A stretch of 64,000 nucleotides of DNA, taken from assembly GCA_028554645.1 (NCBI GenBank), contig JAQOOI010000072.1:496001-560000 (forward strand), in the 5' to 3' direction. The position numbers and the translations under genes are program-made. Each line of letters starts with the position of its first letter. Position 1 is the stretch's first letter. Origin of the DNA: Omphalotus guepiniiformis. Lineage: Eukaryota; Basidiomycota; Agaricomycetes; Agaricales; Omphalotaceae. This document shows, piece by piece, positions 21,901 to 34,233 of the stretch. The notes under the pieces are model-generated. The model made no database searches. It worked only from the letters and a program-made list of their open reading frames with translations, and was not told where the DNA came from.

Positions 21901-22700
21901 TAACCAACAAAGATATCCAGTAATCCCAAACATGCTCTTCCAGAGAAGCTTCTAGCTATATCTGCAGTTGCAGGAGGAATTCCTGAATGTTGAATAGTCA
22001 CTTTATTGAGTGGTTCCAAACTATGGACCAATCTTAAGCTTTTTCCATCTTTCTTTAAGACACAGAACCATCTGGATCTATAGGATGAACTTGAAGGCTC
22101 ATATACACCAGCATCTATTTTGTCCTTAATCATTTTACACACTTGATCAGAGATCCCTGGAGGTATAGGAATATTTCTTTCTATTCAAGGTGTGTATGGT
22201 AACACTGGAAACTTCACAGGAGGAAAAAACTCTGTATTAAAAGTTCCTCCTTCAGATGCTTCCCATGCAAATGCTTTTTCTTGGACTTTCATAAGATGGT
22301 GTACAAGCTTCATTTCTTCAGGCCATAAGAAACCTTCATTATGATGCTTGTCTATAATTTCCTTTCTTTTTTGAGAGTACCTTTCCCCAGGAGTAAAATC
22401 TGGCGGATTAGTAGGTAACTCAGGCATATCTTTTAACAGATCTCCAATTATTTTTCTTTCAATTCAGAACTCTGCAGATAAGGTAGCTTTAACAGGTTTG
22501 ACCTTGATAGCAACCAGTTTGTACTTTCTAGAAGCCAAAACAGTCACCAATCTGGCCATCTTGTTGTCATTCTTATCTCTACTCCATCTGGGTCTTGAAG
22601 ATTGGACTGGTTTAGGTTCTCTTTTGACCTTTTTACCTTTATCCATTTTCTTTTCAGTTTCAGATGCAGGTTCCAAAGGGTGATTAAGTACCGCTGATGT
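18957..22700 (-). pseudogene. pol: Pol of D1 (RT-RNaseH-integrase), many stops
   Basis: In minus order: a linker (KGKKVKREPKPVQSS), RT-upstream block ending FPVLPYTP, reverse transcriptase at ~22142-21150 with the catalytic PYIDDVPVK (YxDD), RNase H with LNEREARFSQPKRELYG, an integrase zinc-finger region near 20300-20050, integrase core with VTDNAPQM, and the C-terminal MYPRYLGPMIVIRRTKGGSY... module to ...WDAPVQTRSQS at 18957. Frames are broken by stops and indels at ~22185, 21150, 20600, 20111, 19857 and 19353. It lacks a chromodomain, unlike E1. It is the same lineage as D2 and can be aligned to it throughout. Confidence 0.85.
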
Positions 22701-25316
22701 GCTTGGTATGGGGTATGAATGAGAAGAAGTGCTAGCTAACTCGAATGAATCTACCAAGCACTCAAAACACACACACAGCACACAAAGACTTTTAAGTTCG
22801 TGGGGTTTGGAGGACTAACAAACTCTGTGAAGTGAATGAGGTTTTTGTAAGTGGAGCTCAGAGAAACAGTCAAAACCGACGTGGCACAGATGAATCTATG
22901 CTACACACCACAGCAAACGAACTAACGCTGATGCGCCGATTTTCGGCACCTACATTAAAAGCCAGGTGATTAATCATTTTAGGCATTTGCAGTGAGGGGT
23001 ATAGAGGGTTGAAAGGTGCCCGCCTTGTCAATCAAAATGTGTTGTGATTTGAGTAATAAAGCATGTTCTATTACCTACGGTACAACATGTGTATCAAGGT
23101 TCTAGGCTAGTCAGTACAGTTGTGATGTAGAGAATTGTTCAATAGCCATCCACTGTTGAATCAGACTCACCCAATCTCGTAACGAGAACTCTGACATCAC
23201 AACGTCAATTGCATCATATAATTATTAGGGGAACATCTTCCTCCGGTCAATAAAAATTAAAAACCCGACGGAAACTAAAAATGGATGGAACACGAAATAG
23301 AGTCGAAATAATGGATCTAGAATAGTTTTGGGGTATTTACTCCTTAATTAATCACCAGGAACAAAAGTTGATTGAGGAAATTTGCTTCGATTAATTGTCC
23401 GGTGAAAATTGCTTGACAAGAAACCGGTTAGGAGGTGTAAAAACTCGATCAGTAAAATTTCTTGGAATACTACTGAATTGAAGGAGTTCCTTTGACAAAA
23501 CAATGTGATACTTTGAGGGGTATAATTTCTATCAGGTGATTAAACCTATGGAATACGGATGCCCTAGAAATGTCAAGGAAATCCATAAAAATGAAATAAA
23601 GGGGCTGAATATTGTCCACAATAAAAATATTGGAATTAAAACGCAATTTTGAGGTTTGCCTCATAAAATAGATCTATAACAAGTAATAATGGACATACTT
23701 GACACAGATACTTACAACCTACATACACGGATATAGGTATATATATAAAACAGGACAGTTTAGCTATAATTTCCGTTTTTATTAATTTTGGACTGGCAGT
23801 ATGTATAAAAGGGCAGTAACCTGGAGAGAGAAAAACAGGAGAGTACCATAGAGTCACAGGGTCACTGGGAATTGTCTTTATAACGTGAATTGTGCCTGTG
23901 AAGGGAAATCCTACCAAAAACATAAAGTTGCCCTGGTCTGTTTATAGTACGGTGTTTATTGCAATATTGTATAAAGATCATTGTTGGTTGAATTGAACTG
24001 GTTGTGTTATTGGAATTGGTTGTTTGATCTTGTGGTCAATTGGTTGTGATTGTGCAGTGAATACCTGTCTTGTTCAAAACCGTCTTGTGCTACTTTTTGC
24101 CTTAGTGCATTTTAAAAGCTCAACTATAAAGTCCTTGTGATAAAGATATAAAGTTCTAATAAAGAAGCCATAAGTTTGGTCGTGCAGAACCTTTGACAAC
24201 GCCCCCTCAGACTCGCACCTTTCGAGTGACTTGGTTGTTTTGGTTGTTTTTGGGTTTTTGTTCATTAGCCCTTTAGCAGATCATTTCCCAGTTTCATTCT
24301 CATCAACGCGTAACTTAACAAATCACCACGACCAGTGACTACAAACAATACAACAACCAGACAATTGTTGGGAGATGCCAGATGACTTCTCACTTAGTGG
24401 AGTTGGTTATAGGAGGATTTCAGAACTGCCAGACAACGAGTTTAGCGAGTCACCAGATGATCCACTCTTATTCACACTACACACACAGGCTCTGCGGTAC
24501 CAGACAATTCCGCTTATAAACACTTAGGCACACTGACTTATAAACTAATGCGAAGGTTGACACTTTTTACAACTTCTAATCACTCAGAGGGACTTAAGCT
24601 TTTCCACACACAAATGCTATTAGCTCTATGGGGGGCTCGGGAACCTGTCCTTCCTTGTCCAGGTTCTATTTCTTATATACAGTATTTCTATTTACATAGT
24701 ACAAACAAATGTCACGATACTTGACAGTTATGAGTGATATGATGCATATGGTGCACCGCGTAAGGTAGGGATGAAGTATAGTATGCGGGAACAGGGTATC
24801 CTATACCGGGTTATAATCTTGCTGCTTTTAGAAAGTATCGTGGTAGTTCGCTAACACTGTATCTCCTTACGTGTTCTACTTTCGTGTCGTTGGAAGTACT
24901 TCGTGTTACATCGTACGTCTAGACCCTTCTGTGGCTCAACAGTGGTTATTAGATATGACTAGTGCACGGAGCTAATGCTACCTGGTTTCTAAGTCTGGCC
25001 CTCTGAGTAGTGCTGCGGTACTTTGTTACCTACGCGTTGGTTTATACAGTATTGGGGCCATCAAGTTATACACATTGGACCTTAGAACAAGTGCCGCGAC
25101 ACTTTACTTGAGTGCATACTTAGATAATACCTACACTGAGAAGACCTATTTAGTGCCGTTCTACAGTCTTGTACACCTTTGTACACATATACTGGTGGTT
25201 GAATGTGCGTAATACACCGCGGAACTTAGGACTATACAGCGTACTTAGTAGGTTTGTACTGGAGTGATCAATCCCGCGAGGCCGGAAATGGTAGTGATAT
25301 TTCTGTGGTTGTATCA
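22695..25316 (+). mobile_element. Solo LTR, family B (copy B2), with nested solo LTR C
   Basis: LTR B sequence from TGATGTGC to GTATCA, flanked by CCGC (22691-22694) and CCGT (25317-25320), one C/T apart. Subtracting the nested insertion plus its duplication leaves 1241 bp, the same as B1. It is inserted in D1; D2 shows the uninterrupted target with CCGT. Confidence 0.88.
22929..24305 (+). mobile_element. Solo LTR, family C (copy C1), 1377 bp, inside LTR B2
   Basis: Starts TGATGCGCCGATTTTCGGC and ends TTCTCATCA, flanked by ACGC at 22925-22928 and 24306-24309. LTR B1 has the empty site CTAACGCGTAAC. A TATAAAAGG promoter-like motif lies near 23806. A second, inverted and shortened copy lies at 41225-42607. 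This is the third nesting level: C in B in D1. Confidence 0.88.
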
Positions 25317-25366
25317 CCGTGCAAGTATCTAAGTCCAAATTCTGAGTATCTAAGTGCTCTTTTGAA

Positions 25367-26847
25367 ATGGATGGCCAGTATGGCACAGGCTTTCATGTGA
25401 GGCCGGTGGTTCAACTGGATACAAGTGACATTTACATAGAGGGGTTATTCCATACTGTGAGGGTCTTCAATACTGACTGTAGCTTCTCATCGTCAGCATC
25501 AGTGAGTCATTAAGGCTTTGGTGTGATATCTGGAACCAGTCGGGAAAATCAAAATTCTATAATAGTCTTTTGGTACAATACAGACATATAAGCTCCTTTA
25601 GTCTATCTGTCTAGTATGTCAATTATATTATGTAATTTTTCCTCCTACGAGTGCTCAGTTCAATTCCTCTACACATCTCATTTTTGCACTGTTATATGGA
25701 ACTCACAAGTAGCAGCATTGAATAAGATCTATATACACAACTTATGGCCTTGGTGAACTAATTTGAATTTTTTTGAATTTGTTTCAGGCAAGTTTACACA
25801 AACAAAAATATACACAAATTTCTGAGGAGATTGACTGCATTCTCAAAATGGGATATGTGACTGGTTGTTGATCTGGTGGAAGCAATATATACCAGCCATA
25901 GATAAAGATTCCAACAGGAGTCTGTCTCTATATCCAAAGTTTTCTGAATTGCAGTGTGAAGTAAGTATTGGATATAAATGCACTGGAACTTTCAACTGTG
26001 ATGTTCATTTGAGACTTCCTTGAGCTAGTTTGCCTCTGCTCTATGTGCTGTATCACACTAGAATCTATTTAGTTTCTGGTGCATGCAGGTGTTCTGCGCA
26101 TTAAGTATAATTTAATTAAACCTTGATATTTGGAAAATCTAGTAGTTCTAATCAATGAGCAGTCACATTTGGCTGTTTGGATAATGTAAAAGTATTTTCC
26201 TCCCTTTGACAGTGCTGGTAGACATGATTTTATGGTCTTGTGTTTTTACAGTCAAAGCAGGGGCATCCAGGCTCACATAATACTTATGTGTCATAATATC
26301 ACATTTGGTTTAAGTGCCCAATTTGGTTTAAGCCTTAAACCAAATTGGGTTTAAGGGTTAAGCCCAATCAGACTATTAGTTCCAGACATGGCCCAAAAGC
26401 CTTATTTCTTATTTCAGTTGTTTTTGCATAAATGACTGTACATGCTGTGTGGTTGCCCTTTTTGCTTAGCTTGACATTATCTCTGCCAAGATTGCCATTG
26501 TAGGTGATGTTAAACTCAGCGAAGGGTTGTAGTTAGGAGACAAAGATACATACATAAGAGACTTAAATAGAAAAGCAATAATTACATGTTTGTGAACGCA
26601 GAACACAGAAAAACAACAGCAGGACAGTGAAACAAACACACATTGGACTGACAACAAGACACCGGACCAACAAAATCGCAGGAAGCAATATCGGACTGAA
26701 GAAGCTTCACAAACGAAATGCCGAGATCAATTCATCAACGGCATCACACTTAACTGGATCAAAAATCAAATATTTTCATGTAAAAGTACGATTTCCATAT
26801 TACATTCCAAACTCGTAAATATTTTTGTAGCCCTTTCCCATTATTTG
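25367..26847. other. Unassigned sequence beyond the D1 break
   Basis: No full gene recognised. Two possible exon-like open stretches on the plus strand lie at 25369-25500 (MDGQYGTGFHVRPVVQL...) and 25788-25968 (after TTTCAG; QISEEIDCILKMGYVTG, then a TGA). Neither matches a family I know. A 33-nt near-perfect palindrome lies at 26317-26349. Confidence 0.3.
26317..26349. repeat. 33-nt inverted repeat
   Basis: CCCAATTTGGTTTAAG, one spacer base, then its exact reverse complement. It is followed by further GGGTTTAAGGGTTAAGCCC-like partial repeats. It could extrude a hairpin. No function assigned. Confidence 0.6.
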
Positions 26848-27530
26848 TAGCATGGAGCTGCAGTTCACAGCTCTTTGCAGCATAGAGCTGCATTTCGCAG
26901 CTATTGACAGCTATTGGCAGTATAGTGCTATAGTTCACAGCTATTTGCACTACAGAGCTGCAGTTCACAGCTATTTTCACTCCTTTGCATCTATTCACTA
27001 TTTATATCAGAAAGCTGCAGTTTGCAACTATTTTCAGCTATTTGCACCACAAAGCTGAAGTTTGCAGCTATTTGCAGCCCAGAGCTGTATTTGCAGTGGT
27101 TTGCAGCTATTTGTGGCATAGTGCTGCAGTTTAAAGCCAGTCCCAGCTATTTGCACTACAGAGCTGCAGTTTGCAGCTATTCCCAGCTAGTTTTGTGTCA
27201 CAGCACTGCAGTTTGCAGCTATTTGTAAATTTCACAGCTATTTCTAGCATAGAGCTGCATTCCATAGCTATTTCTAGCCATCTGCATCTATTTGTACTCC
27301 AGGACTGCAGCCTACAATTAGTTGCAACTATTTACATCACAAAGCTGCAGCTTGCAGCTATTTCTGGCTATTTGCATTATAGAGCACTATTTTGTAGCCA
27401 TTTTCAGCTATTTGCAGCATTAAGTTGCAGTTCACAGCTATTTCCAGCTATTTGCATCACACTATTTGTACTACAGAACTGCAGTTTGCAGCCATTTCCA
27501 GCCATTTCCAGCTATTTGCATCACAGATAA
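26848..27530. repeat. Diverged minisatellite array 1 (AGCTGCAG / CAGCTATTT)
   Basis: About 15 imperfect units of roughly 40-46 nt built from AGAGCTGCAGTTTGCAGCTATTTGCA-like blocks. The open frames over it (26852-27634) are products of the repeat and not genes. Confidence 0.75.
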
Positions 27531-27537
27531 TAGAATA

Positions 27538-27632
27538 TCTTCACAGAGATATGCTGGAGATTTGCAAGAGATATGAAGATGAGAATAGCATTTCTTCACA
27601 GAGATGTGCTGAAGACATGCTAGAGATTTATT
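27538..27632. repeat. Short copies of the TCTTCACAGAGATATGCTG motif
   Basis: Two to three units related to array 2 (30826-32050), placed on the other side of the MULE-like gene. This may mark the matching subterminal region of one element. Confidence 0.5.
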
Positions 27633-27639
27633 AGAGGCA

Positions 27640-27984
27640 TCAGAATATGAGTGATGAAACCTGCCCCTGCAAGAGCGGAGTTTCAATCAGAGTCTGAATC
27701 TGGTAAGGGGCTGTAGCACTGGGTGTTGCATGTGAAATTGTGAACATCAATTTGCACACTTCATGCGCGGCAAGACCAATTATAACCAAACAACATGCCT
27801 TGCCTACTATATAGGAGGTAAAGCAGTGTAGTGCAATGGTACATGTTCTCAATTCCCATTTTACTATTGATGCTTACAACTTTTTCAGTAGATTGTTTGT
27901 TTATTAAATGATGATATGCCATGTTCTGAAGTATTTTTAAATTACTATTGATATCTATTAAGTCTAGTTCATGTACAACTGCTT
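27640..27984. other. Spacer next to the MULE-like gene
   Basis: No ORF or repeat supported. It lies just beyond the C-terminal coding end of the MULE-like pseudogene. Confidence 0.3.
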
Positions 27985-30656
27985 TTATTTCTCCTTGATG
28001 CCAGGTTCAAATTTAACAAATTCTACAGGCACCTCTCTTTTAGGATCTTCAGGTATGATTGAGCTCTCTGTGAGTGCTGCCTTGATCTTGGGACTGATAT
28101 ACAACTTGAGTCTACGTAGCATTCCATCTATAACACCTAAAGAATGCAAATCTTTGAAATTTGTCAATAAGCTCAGCTTGAAGAGTTTCAATTTGAGTGA
28201 GTGATTTTGCAATAGCATGACCTTTGTCAACAACTGAATTGTTGATAGATTGCGACAAGGCTGGAATGATAAAGAAGTTTGAGGCACTTGTACTAAGACA
28301 GCTAGTGCAAGAAGGTGATGAAGGGGCCACTGAGAGATCACCAATGATTTGGCTCTCATCAAGTGCTGTATTACAAAGGATGAAGCTAGTGCTGAGTGTA
28401 GGAGATCTGGGTGAGTCTTCAATAGAATTGATATCATCTGATAAGTTGTCTTCTGATCCTGTTGTTGGTTTTTGGTCTTTCAATTCTTCAGGTGTGTTGT
28501 CTGATTTAAGCTCACTGTCATTGGCATTGAGTAGTTATTTCAGCCATTTTCTGACTAGTGAAGAGTCAAATGACTTGTCAGAGGAGGAGATGTTGGCAGA
28601 TAGTAAGGAGGAGGATAGGTCAAGTTTGTTGAAGTCGGATGAGTTTGAGCTATCACCATAGTTAGAAGTATGTAGTATTTGTAAGTCCTTGTGATAGGCC
28701 TGAAGATTTGTAGCATTCTGACAAGTTTTGAAGAAGGTAGGCATGACTTTTGAGATAAGAACAAGGTCCCAAAATACAAATTCTTGGAAGATAACCAGAA
28801 TAATAGTAAGGCTTAAAATGATTTAACTTGAAGTGATTATCGAATGATTCAACGTGATTTGTAATGCAGGGAACATTGTCAACAGAGACATGAAGTTGAC
28901 GGGCAGTCTGAGCAGCACCTGCAGGGGAGCAAGATAACCAGTATTCCTTGTCTTTTAAATATACCTCCAGATAGGCCAAGAATTCAATCTTGGCCTTCTC
29001 TTGCGCTTTTGCAATTTCAGCATTCTTCCTTTTGCACATAAGTGTTTGAAAGTAATCTTGTTCTTGTTGAAAGAGGTCCAATGCTATTGAGTATTTGGTA
29101 ACTTCTTTGAGTAGTTTCATCAGAAACCTTCCAAGATGATTTTAAATTTCTTGACAAGAATCTCCTTTTGGAATAGATCAAAGCCATTTATTTAGATCAT
29201 TGTGCCACATGTGTCATACATGAAAAATACAGAGCAGAAGGAATATGTTGCTCTATTGATTGGTAAGTGCAGTACACTCACATGAGTCAATATCAGTATT
29301 ACATACTGTTGGTGTGAATTCTTTGTCTTTGTTGTTCTTGCATAGACCCTGTTTGAATCTGCAAAGAAGTCCCTGTAGTACTGAAGTGCTGTAATCAGCA
29401 TGTACTGCCTTGGTTTCCTTTTGTGCTGTAAAGAGCATAACAGCTATCAGTACAGCACTGGTCTGGTTTGGGTGCCATAAGAACAACACAGAGAACATGA
29501 GCAGCACAGACTCAAAATGTGAGATCCATAAATATATGTCCACGGTGACCATACTTCCAAGCCGCTTCATGTTGATGTGAGATACAGATGATGATTTTGA
29601 AATGTTTTGTTTGATTGGCAATGTAAGGCTGGTAGTGAAGGCATGCTGCAGCAATATCAGGACAAGATAAGGGTGGTTTGGGATTTTTGAGGCGAAATCA
29701 GAGATGAATATTTTCCTCTGCTATTGTTTTCTGATGTACACCCATTTCTTTTGCAACAGTGCAGTATAGTGAAGAGGAACCATGGGGTGTGAGAAGGAAT
29801 CAGTAATGACAGTCTCCAGCCTCAATAGTTCCACACTTCTGCTTTGCCCATGAAAGACATTCTGAGCGCAGAAGGCTAAGTGGTGCTTGTTTACAAAGCA
29901 GAGTAAGTGCATATGCACATAGGTCAGGATGTAGAGGGATAATGAGATCCCGTTCCATCTCAATCTCTTGCTGACACAGCTCTGAGTGGTCAAACAAGCC
30001 AGAAATCTTGTCAATTCCAATAACACAATAAGAACCTGAGTATATGCAGTGTTAGTAGATTAGATTAGATAGTTAGTTTTTAGTTCAAGTATATCTCACC
30101 ATCATTTTCCAATCTTGTAGTAAGTACTAGTTCAAACATCCAACATTTCTCCATGGTATCTGACAAACTTTTGAAGCATGGCAGCCTTGAGTGTTATCCA
30201 TTCTGCATTGACATTGATACAACTGTGTAACCCGTCTCCATTGAGTGTCTTTCTTGTACTTCTTGAGAAAGCGGCCTGTATTGCTATTCTAAATAGAGTA
30301 CTTTGACTGTAGATCATGTTCATTTTCTGTGTGAGGTATATAGAGATTTGACTCTGCAAAGAGTCTCCAGGCAGCCTCTATATAGTATATGGTAATCAGT
30401 TCTAACTTTGCATTGTATACAGTACTATTGATACAATAAACATGCCTTGATCTTTGATAGAGTAATTGTAATGTCTTCTGTCAACTCCAAGCTTGCTAAT
30501 ATGAAATTCTATTTGCTTCCATGTCTCTTTGGATATCTGCAAGTGTTCAGAGATAGAGATTTGAGAGAAAGGCACATCAGATATAAACCTGTACAGTGGT
30601 ACTTCAGGTAAGTCTGGTACAGCAGTTGCAGTTGCAAAAGATGCTGAATGAAACAT
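27985..30656 (-). pseudogene. MULE-transposase-like gene, decayed
   Basis: Minus-strand fragments in order: N-terminal LPEVPLYRFISDVPFSQ and WKQIEFHISKLGVDRRHYNYSIK (from 30656); EMERDLIIPLHPDLCAYAL; NPKPPLSCPDIAA with WKYGHRGHIFMDLTF; FTPTVCNTDIDSCE and the IFLLLCIFHV*HMWHNDLNKW block; then KDKEYWLSCSPAGAAQTA and TNHVESFDNHFK followed by YYYSGYLPRI; and a Ser-rich C-terminus. This order (DDE core, LLC-FHV block, late C-rich/NHxES part) is that of a MULE-like domain protein common in Agaricomycetes. Stops include TGG-to-TAG/TGA changes at the IFHV*HMW block and several frameshifts. It is flanked on both sides by AGATATG-type repeats, so it may be the gene of the element whose end is at 32050. 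Confidence 0.65.
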
Positions 30657-30825
30657 GAGGAGCTGTGTGAATGTTCAGAAAGTTTTTACTATGTTCCATC
30701 AGATGCGAAAAATTTGTTTATTGTTATGTATCTACATGGTACAGACAAGGTCTCATGTACTATGTTATGTAATGTGTCACATGGCTTATAAATCCGCTCT
30801 CGTGGGAGTGAGTTCAAATTTCTTA

Positions 30826-32050
30826 GAATATCTTCACAGAAATGGATATTCTGTTGCTCTCAACATATCTAGCATGCCTTCAGCACATCTTTTGGAGCAT
30901 TTGCAAAGCCCATCTACATATCTTCACCACATCTCTGTGAAGATATGTTCAGGACTTCACCACTTCTCTGTGAAGATATGTAGATGTCTTTCAATATATC
31001 TCTTGCATTTCTTCAGCACATCTCTGTGAAGATATTCTGATGCCTTTCAACATATCTTCTCCTGCATGTCTTTCCATATCTCAGTGAAGATATTCTGATG
31101 TCTTCAACATGTCTCTTGCATGTCTTTAGCATATCTCTGTGAAGATATGTTAATGCCTTCAACATATCTCTTGCATGTCTTTAAGATGTCTCTTGTGTGT
31201 CTTCAGCATGCATTTGTGAAGATATGCAAATCTCATCTGCATCTCTTAAGCATATTCATGTGAAGTTATGACAATGTCTTCAACATAGCTTTACAATGTC
31301 TTCAGAAGATATGCTTTGCCCATGTGTCAGCACATCTCTGCTAATGTCTTCAGCATGTCTCTGTGAAAATATTCCAATGTCTTCAACATGTCTCTTGCAT
31401 GTCTTCAGCACATCTCTGTGAAGAAATGCTATTCTCATTTACATGTCTTCAGCATAATTCTGTGAATATATTTCAAATTTATCTGTATACCTTTCAGCAC
31501 ATCTCTGTGAAGATATGCTAATGCCATCACCATATATCTGTCAGATGTACAGCACATCTCTGTAAGGGGATGTAAATCTCATCTGCATGTCATATCTTGA
31601 AAGTGCTAAGAACATGTAGATAAGATTTGTGTATCTTCACATGGATATGCTGAAGACATAGCAGATTAGTATACCTTCTACTGGGAAGTATGCTAATCCC
31701 ATTTGTATGCTGTTATGCTAATATAGTCCATCTAAAGGGAGATTTTGAATATTCATGACTTCTACATAATAGCAGCATATAGTCTCTGTGAGTTATGATA
31801 AAGTTATTTCTCATATTTCTTGCATAAATCTTTGTGTAGTTATGAAAGAACTATGGTGTGACAATGTATCATATTCTTGATATAGAATATATCCCTCTGA
31901 GAGCTATGATGATGATACATTGAAGTTGTGTTTTTCCAAAAATTTCATAACTTTAACATAAGTCCCAAGAATTATGCTAAAATCTATTAAAGTAAATATT
32001 GCATAATTCTTATATAACTCTCACAGAGTTATGCTTTACTGGGCCCAGTG
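30826..32050. repeat. Minisatellite array 2 running into a CACTA-like terminus
   Basis: About 20 imperfect 45-60-nt units with CATCTCTGTGAAGATATG, CTTCAACATATCTCTTGCATG and CTTCAGCA blocks, in both orientations. Toward 31750-32050 they change to AACTCTGTGAGAGTTAT-like blocks. Subterminal repeats of this kind are typical of CACTA-type DNA transposons. Confidence 0.7.
32030..32050 (+). repeat. CACTA-like terminal inverted repeat (right end)
   Basis: Reverse complement reads CACTGGGCCCAGTAAAGCAT + A. The outward copy at 53711-53731 differs at one base. It is followed by TTA (32051-32053), a plausible 3-bp target duplication inside LTR A. The matching left end is not in the window. Confidence 0.65.
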
Positions 32051-33153
32051 TTACACATGGTGGATACAAGTATGTTTCATGTCTTAACTATCAGTCTGGG
32101 GTGATTCTATAGTTGCAGACAATCAAACACGACAAATTTTATTGCGGCTGATCAAGATTTTTTTAGGCCAAAGTAAATACAGGGAAGGAGTCAGTGAGGT
32201 GAAAGATGTCAAAAAAACAGGTTCCAAAGTTATTCCCATGCCTTTTTTGTCTGCGCCAAATTTTTAGCCATTTTGAACGAGAACTCTATTGATGTAATCT
32301 AGGTACTAGGGTTCAAAACTGAGTCCAGATGCATATACAATCTTCATCATCACCTATCTTAGCTGCAAATTGAACTGGCCTCTCGCACTTATCCGTTTTT
32401 CCAACACCCAGTGACTCCACCATATCCCAATCCACCATTTCACCAATAACATTCTTGTCATCTTCCTTGCCACCAAACCATCGAGCCATCCCTGCAAGGC
32501 CCTCTCCTCCCATCCAATATGCATCATTTTCATCATCCTCTGTGTCTCGTCATCTGCTGCCAAGTCGTTTCTGAGCATTCTGGTGTTTGGATGAATCTGA
32601 AGATTTCAGAGATGGTTCAGGCTGATTCTTCAGCCCAGTGGTATTTTGTTTGTGCTTTGATGAACATCCTCAACGCATGATTGCGATGGCAGAGAGCTTG
32701 GGGTGTTTTTTTGAAGTTGTGTCATTGGCTGCTCTTGATATCACATCAGATCTGCCATTCAATTTCCTTTTTAGGTCGACAAATCATCATTATTTTAGAC
32801 CTCATTTCTTATCAGAACCATGAAGCAAACAATGGAAAGATCAATTTCCGCATTTTGTTGCATTTTTCCTGATTTTTTTAAGGGTACTGCCAAAATTTTG
32901 AGGTCAAAATTTTAAATTTCAGTTTCTCAAGAATCAGCTCATTGGAATATCTTCCTGAGGTCCTAGATAGTCTCTACATACAGTTTATTTACTTTTCTGA
33001 TGACTTGCCCATGCTCCAAAAATAGGTAATGAAAATTTGTTGTGTTTGATTGTCCGCAACTGTAGTCCTTAATGTTCAGTTTCCAATGCTTGAACATCCA
33101 ATATTTACTTCAATCTGATAGATTTCAATACTGAAAGGCTTTTTGATGCAACA
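32051..33153 (-). mobile_element. LTR A fragment, interrupted by a MITE
   Basis: Inverted LTR A sequence (ACAAGTATGTTTCATGTC...; ...GGCTTTTTGATGCAACA at 33153). Its left part is cut by the CACTA-like end and its middle is split by the MITE at 32110-33062. The 4 nt after its end are TCAA, which could be a decayed NCGN duplication. Confidence 0.8.
32110..33062. mobile_element. Tc1/mariner-type MITE (953 bp)
   Basis: Terminal inverted repeats (C/T)AGTTGC(A/G)GACAATCAAACAC and more (~30 nt). TA at 32108-32109 and 33063-33064 is the duplicated target; intact LTR A reads CTCTAGTCC here. The interior ORFs (for example 32313-32513) resemble nothing I recognise, so the element is non-autonomous. Confidence 0.75.
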
Positions 33154-34142
33154 TCAACTCTTCTGAACATTCCTCAACGTTCAGGCGTTTTCATGCAATT
33201 AAACATTTTGGGTTGTCCTGATGTTTCTATGTGTTCCAATGTTGCTCAGGTGGCCATTTATTTCAATGTGTCCCAACGTCTTGGCTGGGTACTGACACTT
33301 TGATGCAGTTCAGGCCAGTCAAACTTTTTTTGCCCACCTCACTTTTTTCTGCTTTATCTCCCTCAAACACCCACCTCAACTGCCACCTGTTGTCCTCACC
33401 ATCACTCTCATTGAAGGATATACCTGGTATGTGCTTTTTCCAGTGATAATTAGACTGCTCAACCTCCTCTATTCTCTCTAGCTGCACCTCCCTCAAGCAG
33501 TATCTCTTATTCAATCTCCATCCTTTCTTATCACACTTTTTTTTGAACACCTCCCCCTGCACCCCTCCAATAACTCAATCTGAGCCAGTATGTTGTTCTT
33601 TGACTGCTGATTCTGTTAGAATCTAAGACAATGCACTATCAGTGATACACTCATCAGACACAATGAATAGAGTTCAATTACAGTTCACTGAGATCACTAA
33701 AGCATTGTAATAGTAGCTTAATGCACAAGAATTGCTTTCCAAGTGTCTTAGATTTCTCCAGACATGTAAGGATTTATATATTGTTTGGCCCTGTTGTGTC
33801 AGGCTGTGCATGAGGTGTGAAAATGAGTGTCCACACTTTTGCGTGCGCTCTAAACACAGAATGTACATACATGGTATAACAATCTACAATAGGTATTAAA
33901 GTCATTACTATGGTATTATATGTACTTGAAAGACTTTCTAATGATATGTACAGTATTTGTATAGTATGTACAAGTGTTCTAGCACTTCATTCAACAGATC
34001 CTACACCTCCCCACTGATTCTACACCTTCCCATGCCCCTCCCTGCTAATTTTTGTTGAAACCCCCCTCAAAAATTATCAGATCCTCCTGGTCATCTCCAC
34101 CCCATCATACTCTGCCAAATTTTATCGTGTCCTCAAAGAGCC
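33154..34142. other. Unassigned sequence left of the Harbinger element
   Basis: About 1 kb, with one 99-codon minus frame (33263-33562) of unrecognised, Lys/Glu-rich content. No repeat boundary or RNA gene seen. It ends at the ACT target duplication of the Harbinger element. Confidence 0.3.
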
Positions 34143-34233
34143 ACTAGGGGTGCTCAATTCTATAGTTCAAACAGTTCGCACAGGTCAAAGAGTTCAAAAG
34201 TTCATCAGCAATTCCGCAAGCAGCGGCTCCGTG

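Larger units (their letters stand above)
17044..25366 (-). mobile_element. D1: decayed, 5'-truncated Ty3/gypsy element (family D)
   Basis: Homologous along its length to D2 (43000-53710) but inverted. It runs from 3' UTR sequence at 17044, through the antisense gene (17355-18755) and pol (18957-22700), to a cut end at ~25366 within the region upstream of RT. Solo LTR B2 (22695-25316) interrupts it at CCGY; D2 keeps the empty site AAGTACCGTGC on the opposite strand. No gag or LTR remains. Many stops relative to D2. Confidence 0.85.

Noticed and set aside
25369..25968. New spliced host gene starting MDGQYGTGFHV
   Set aside because: Only two short open stretches with an in-frame stop; no family match and no clear continuation.
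26317..26349. Hairpin as a transcription terminator
   Set aside because: Rho-independent terminators do not apply to a fungal nuclear genome and no gene ends here.
26848..32050. CRISPR-like array
   Set aside because: Repeats are imperfect, without unique spacers of constant size, and the DNA is clearly eukaryotic. They are minisatellites.
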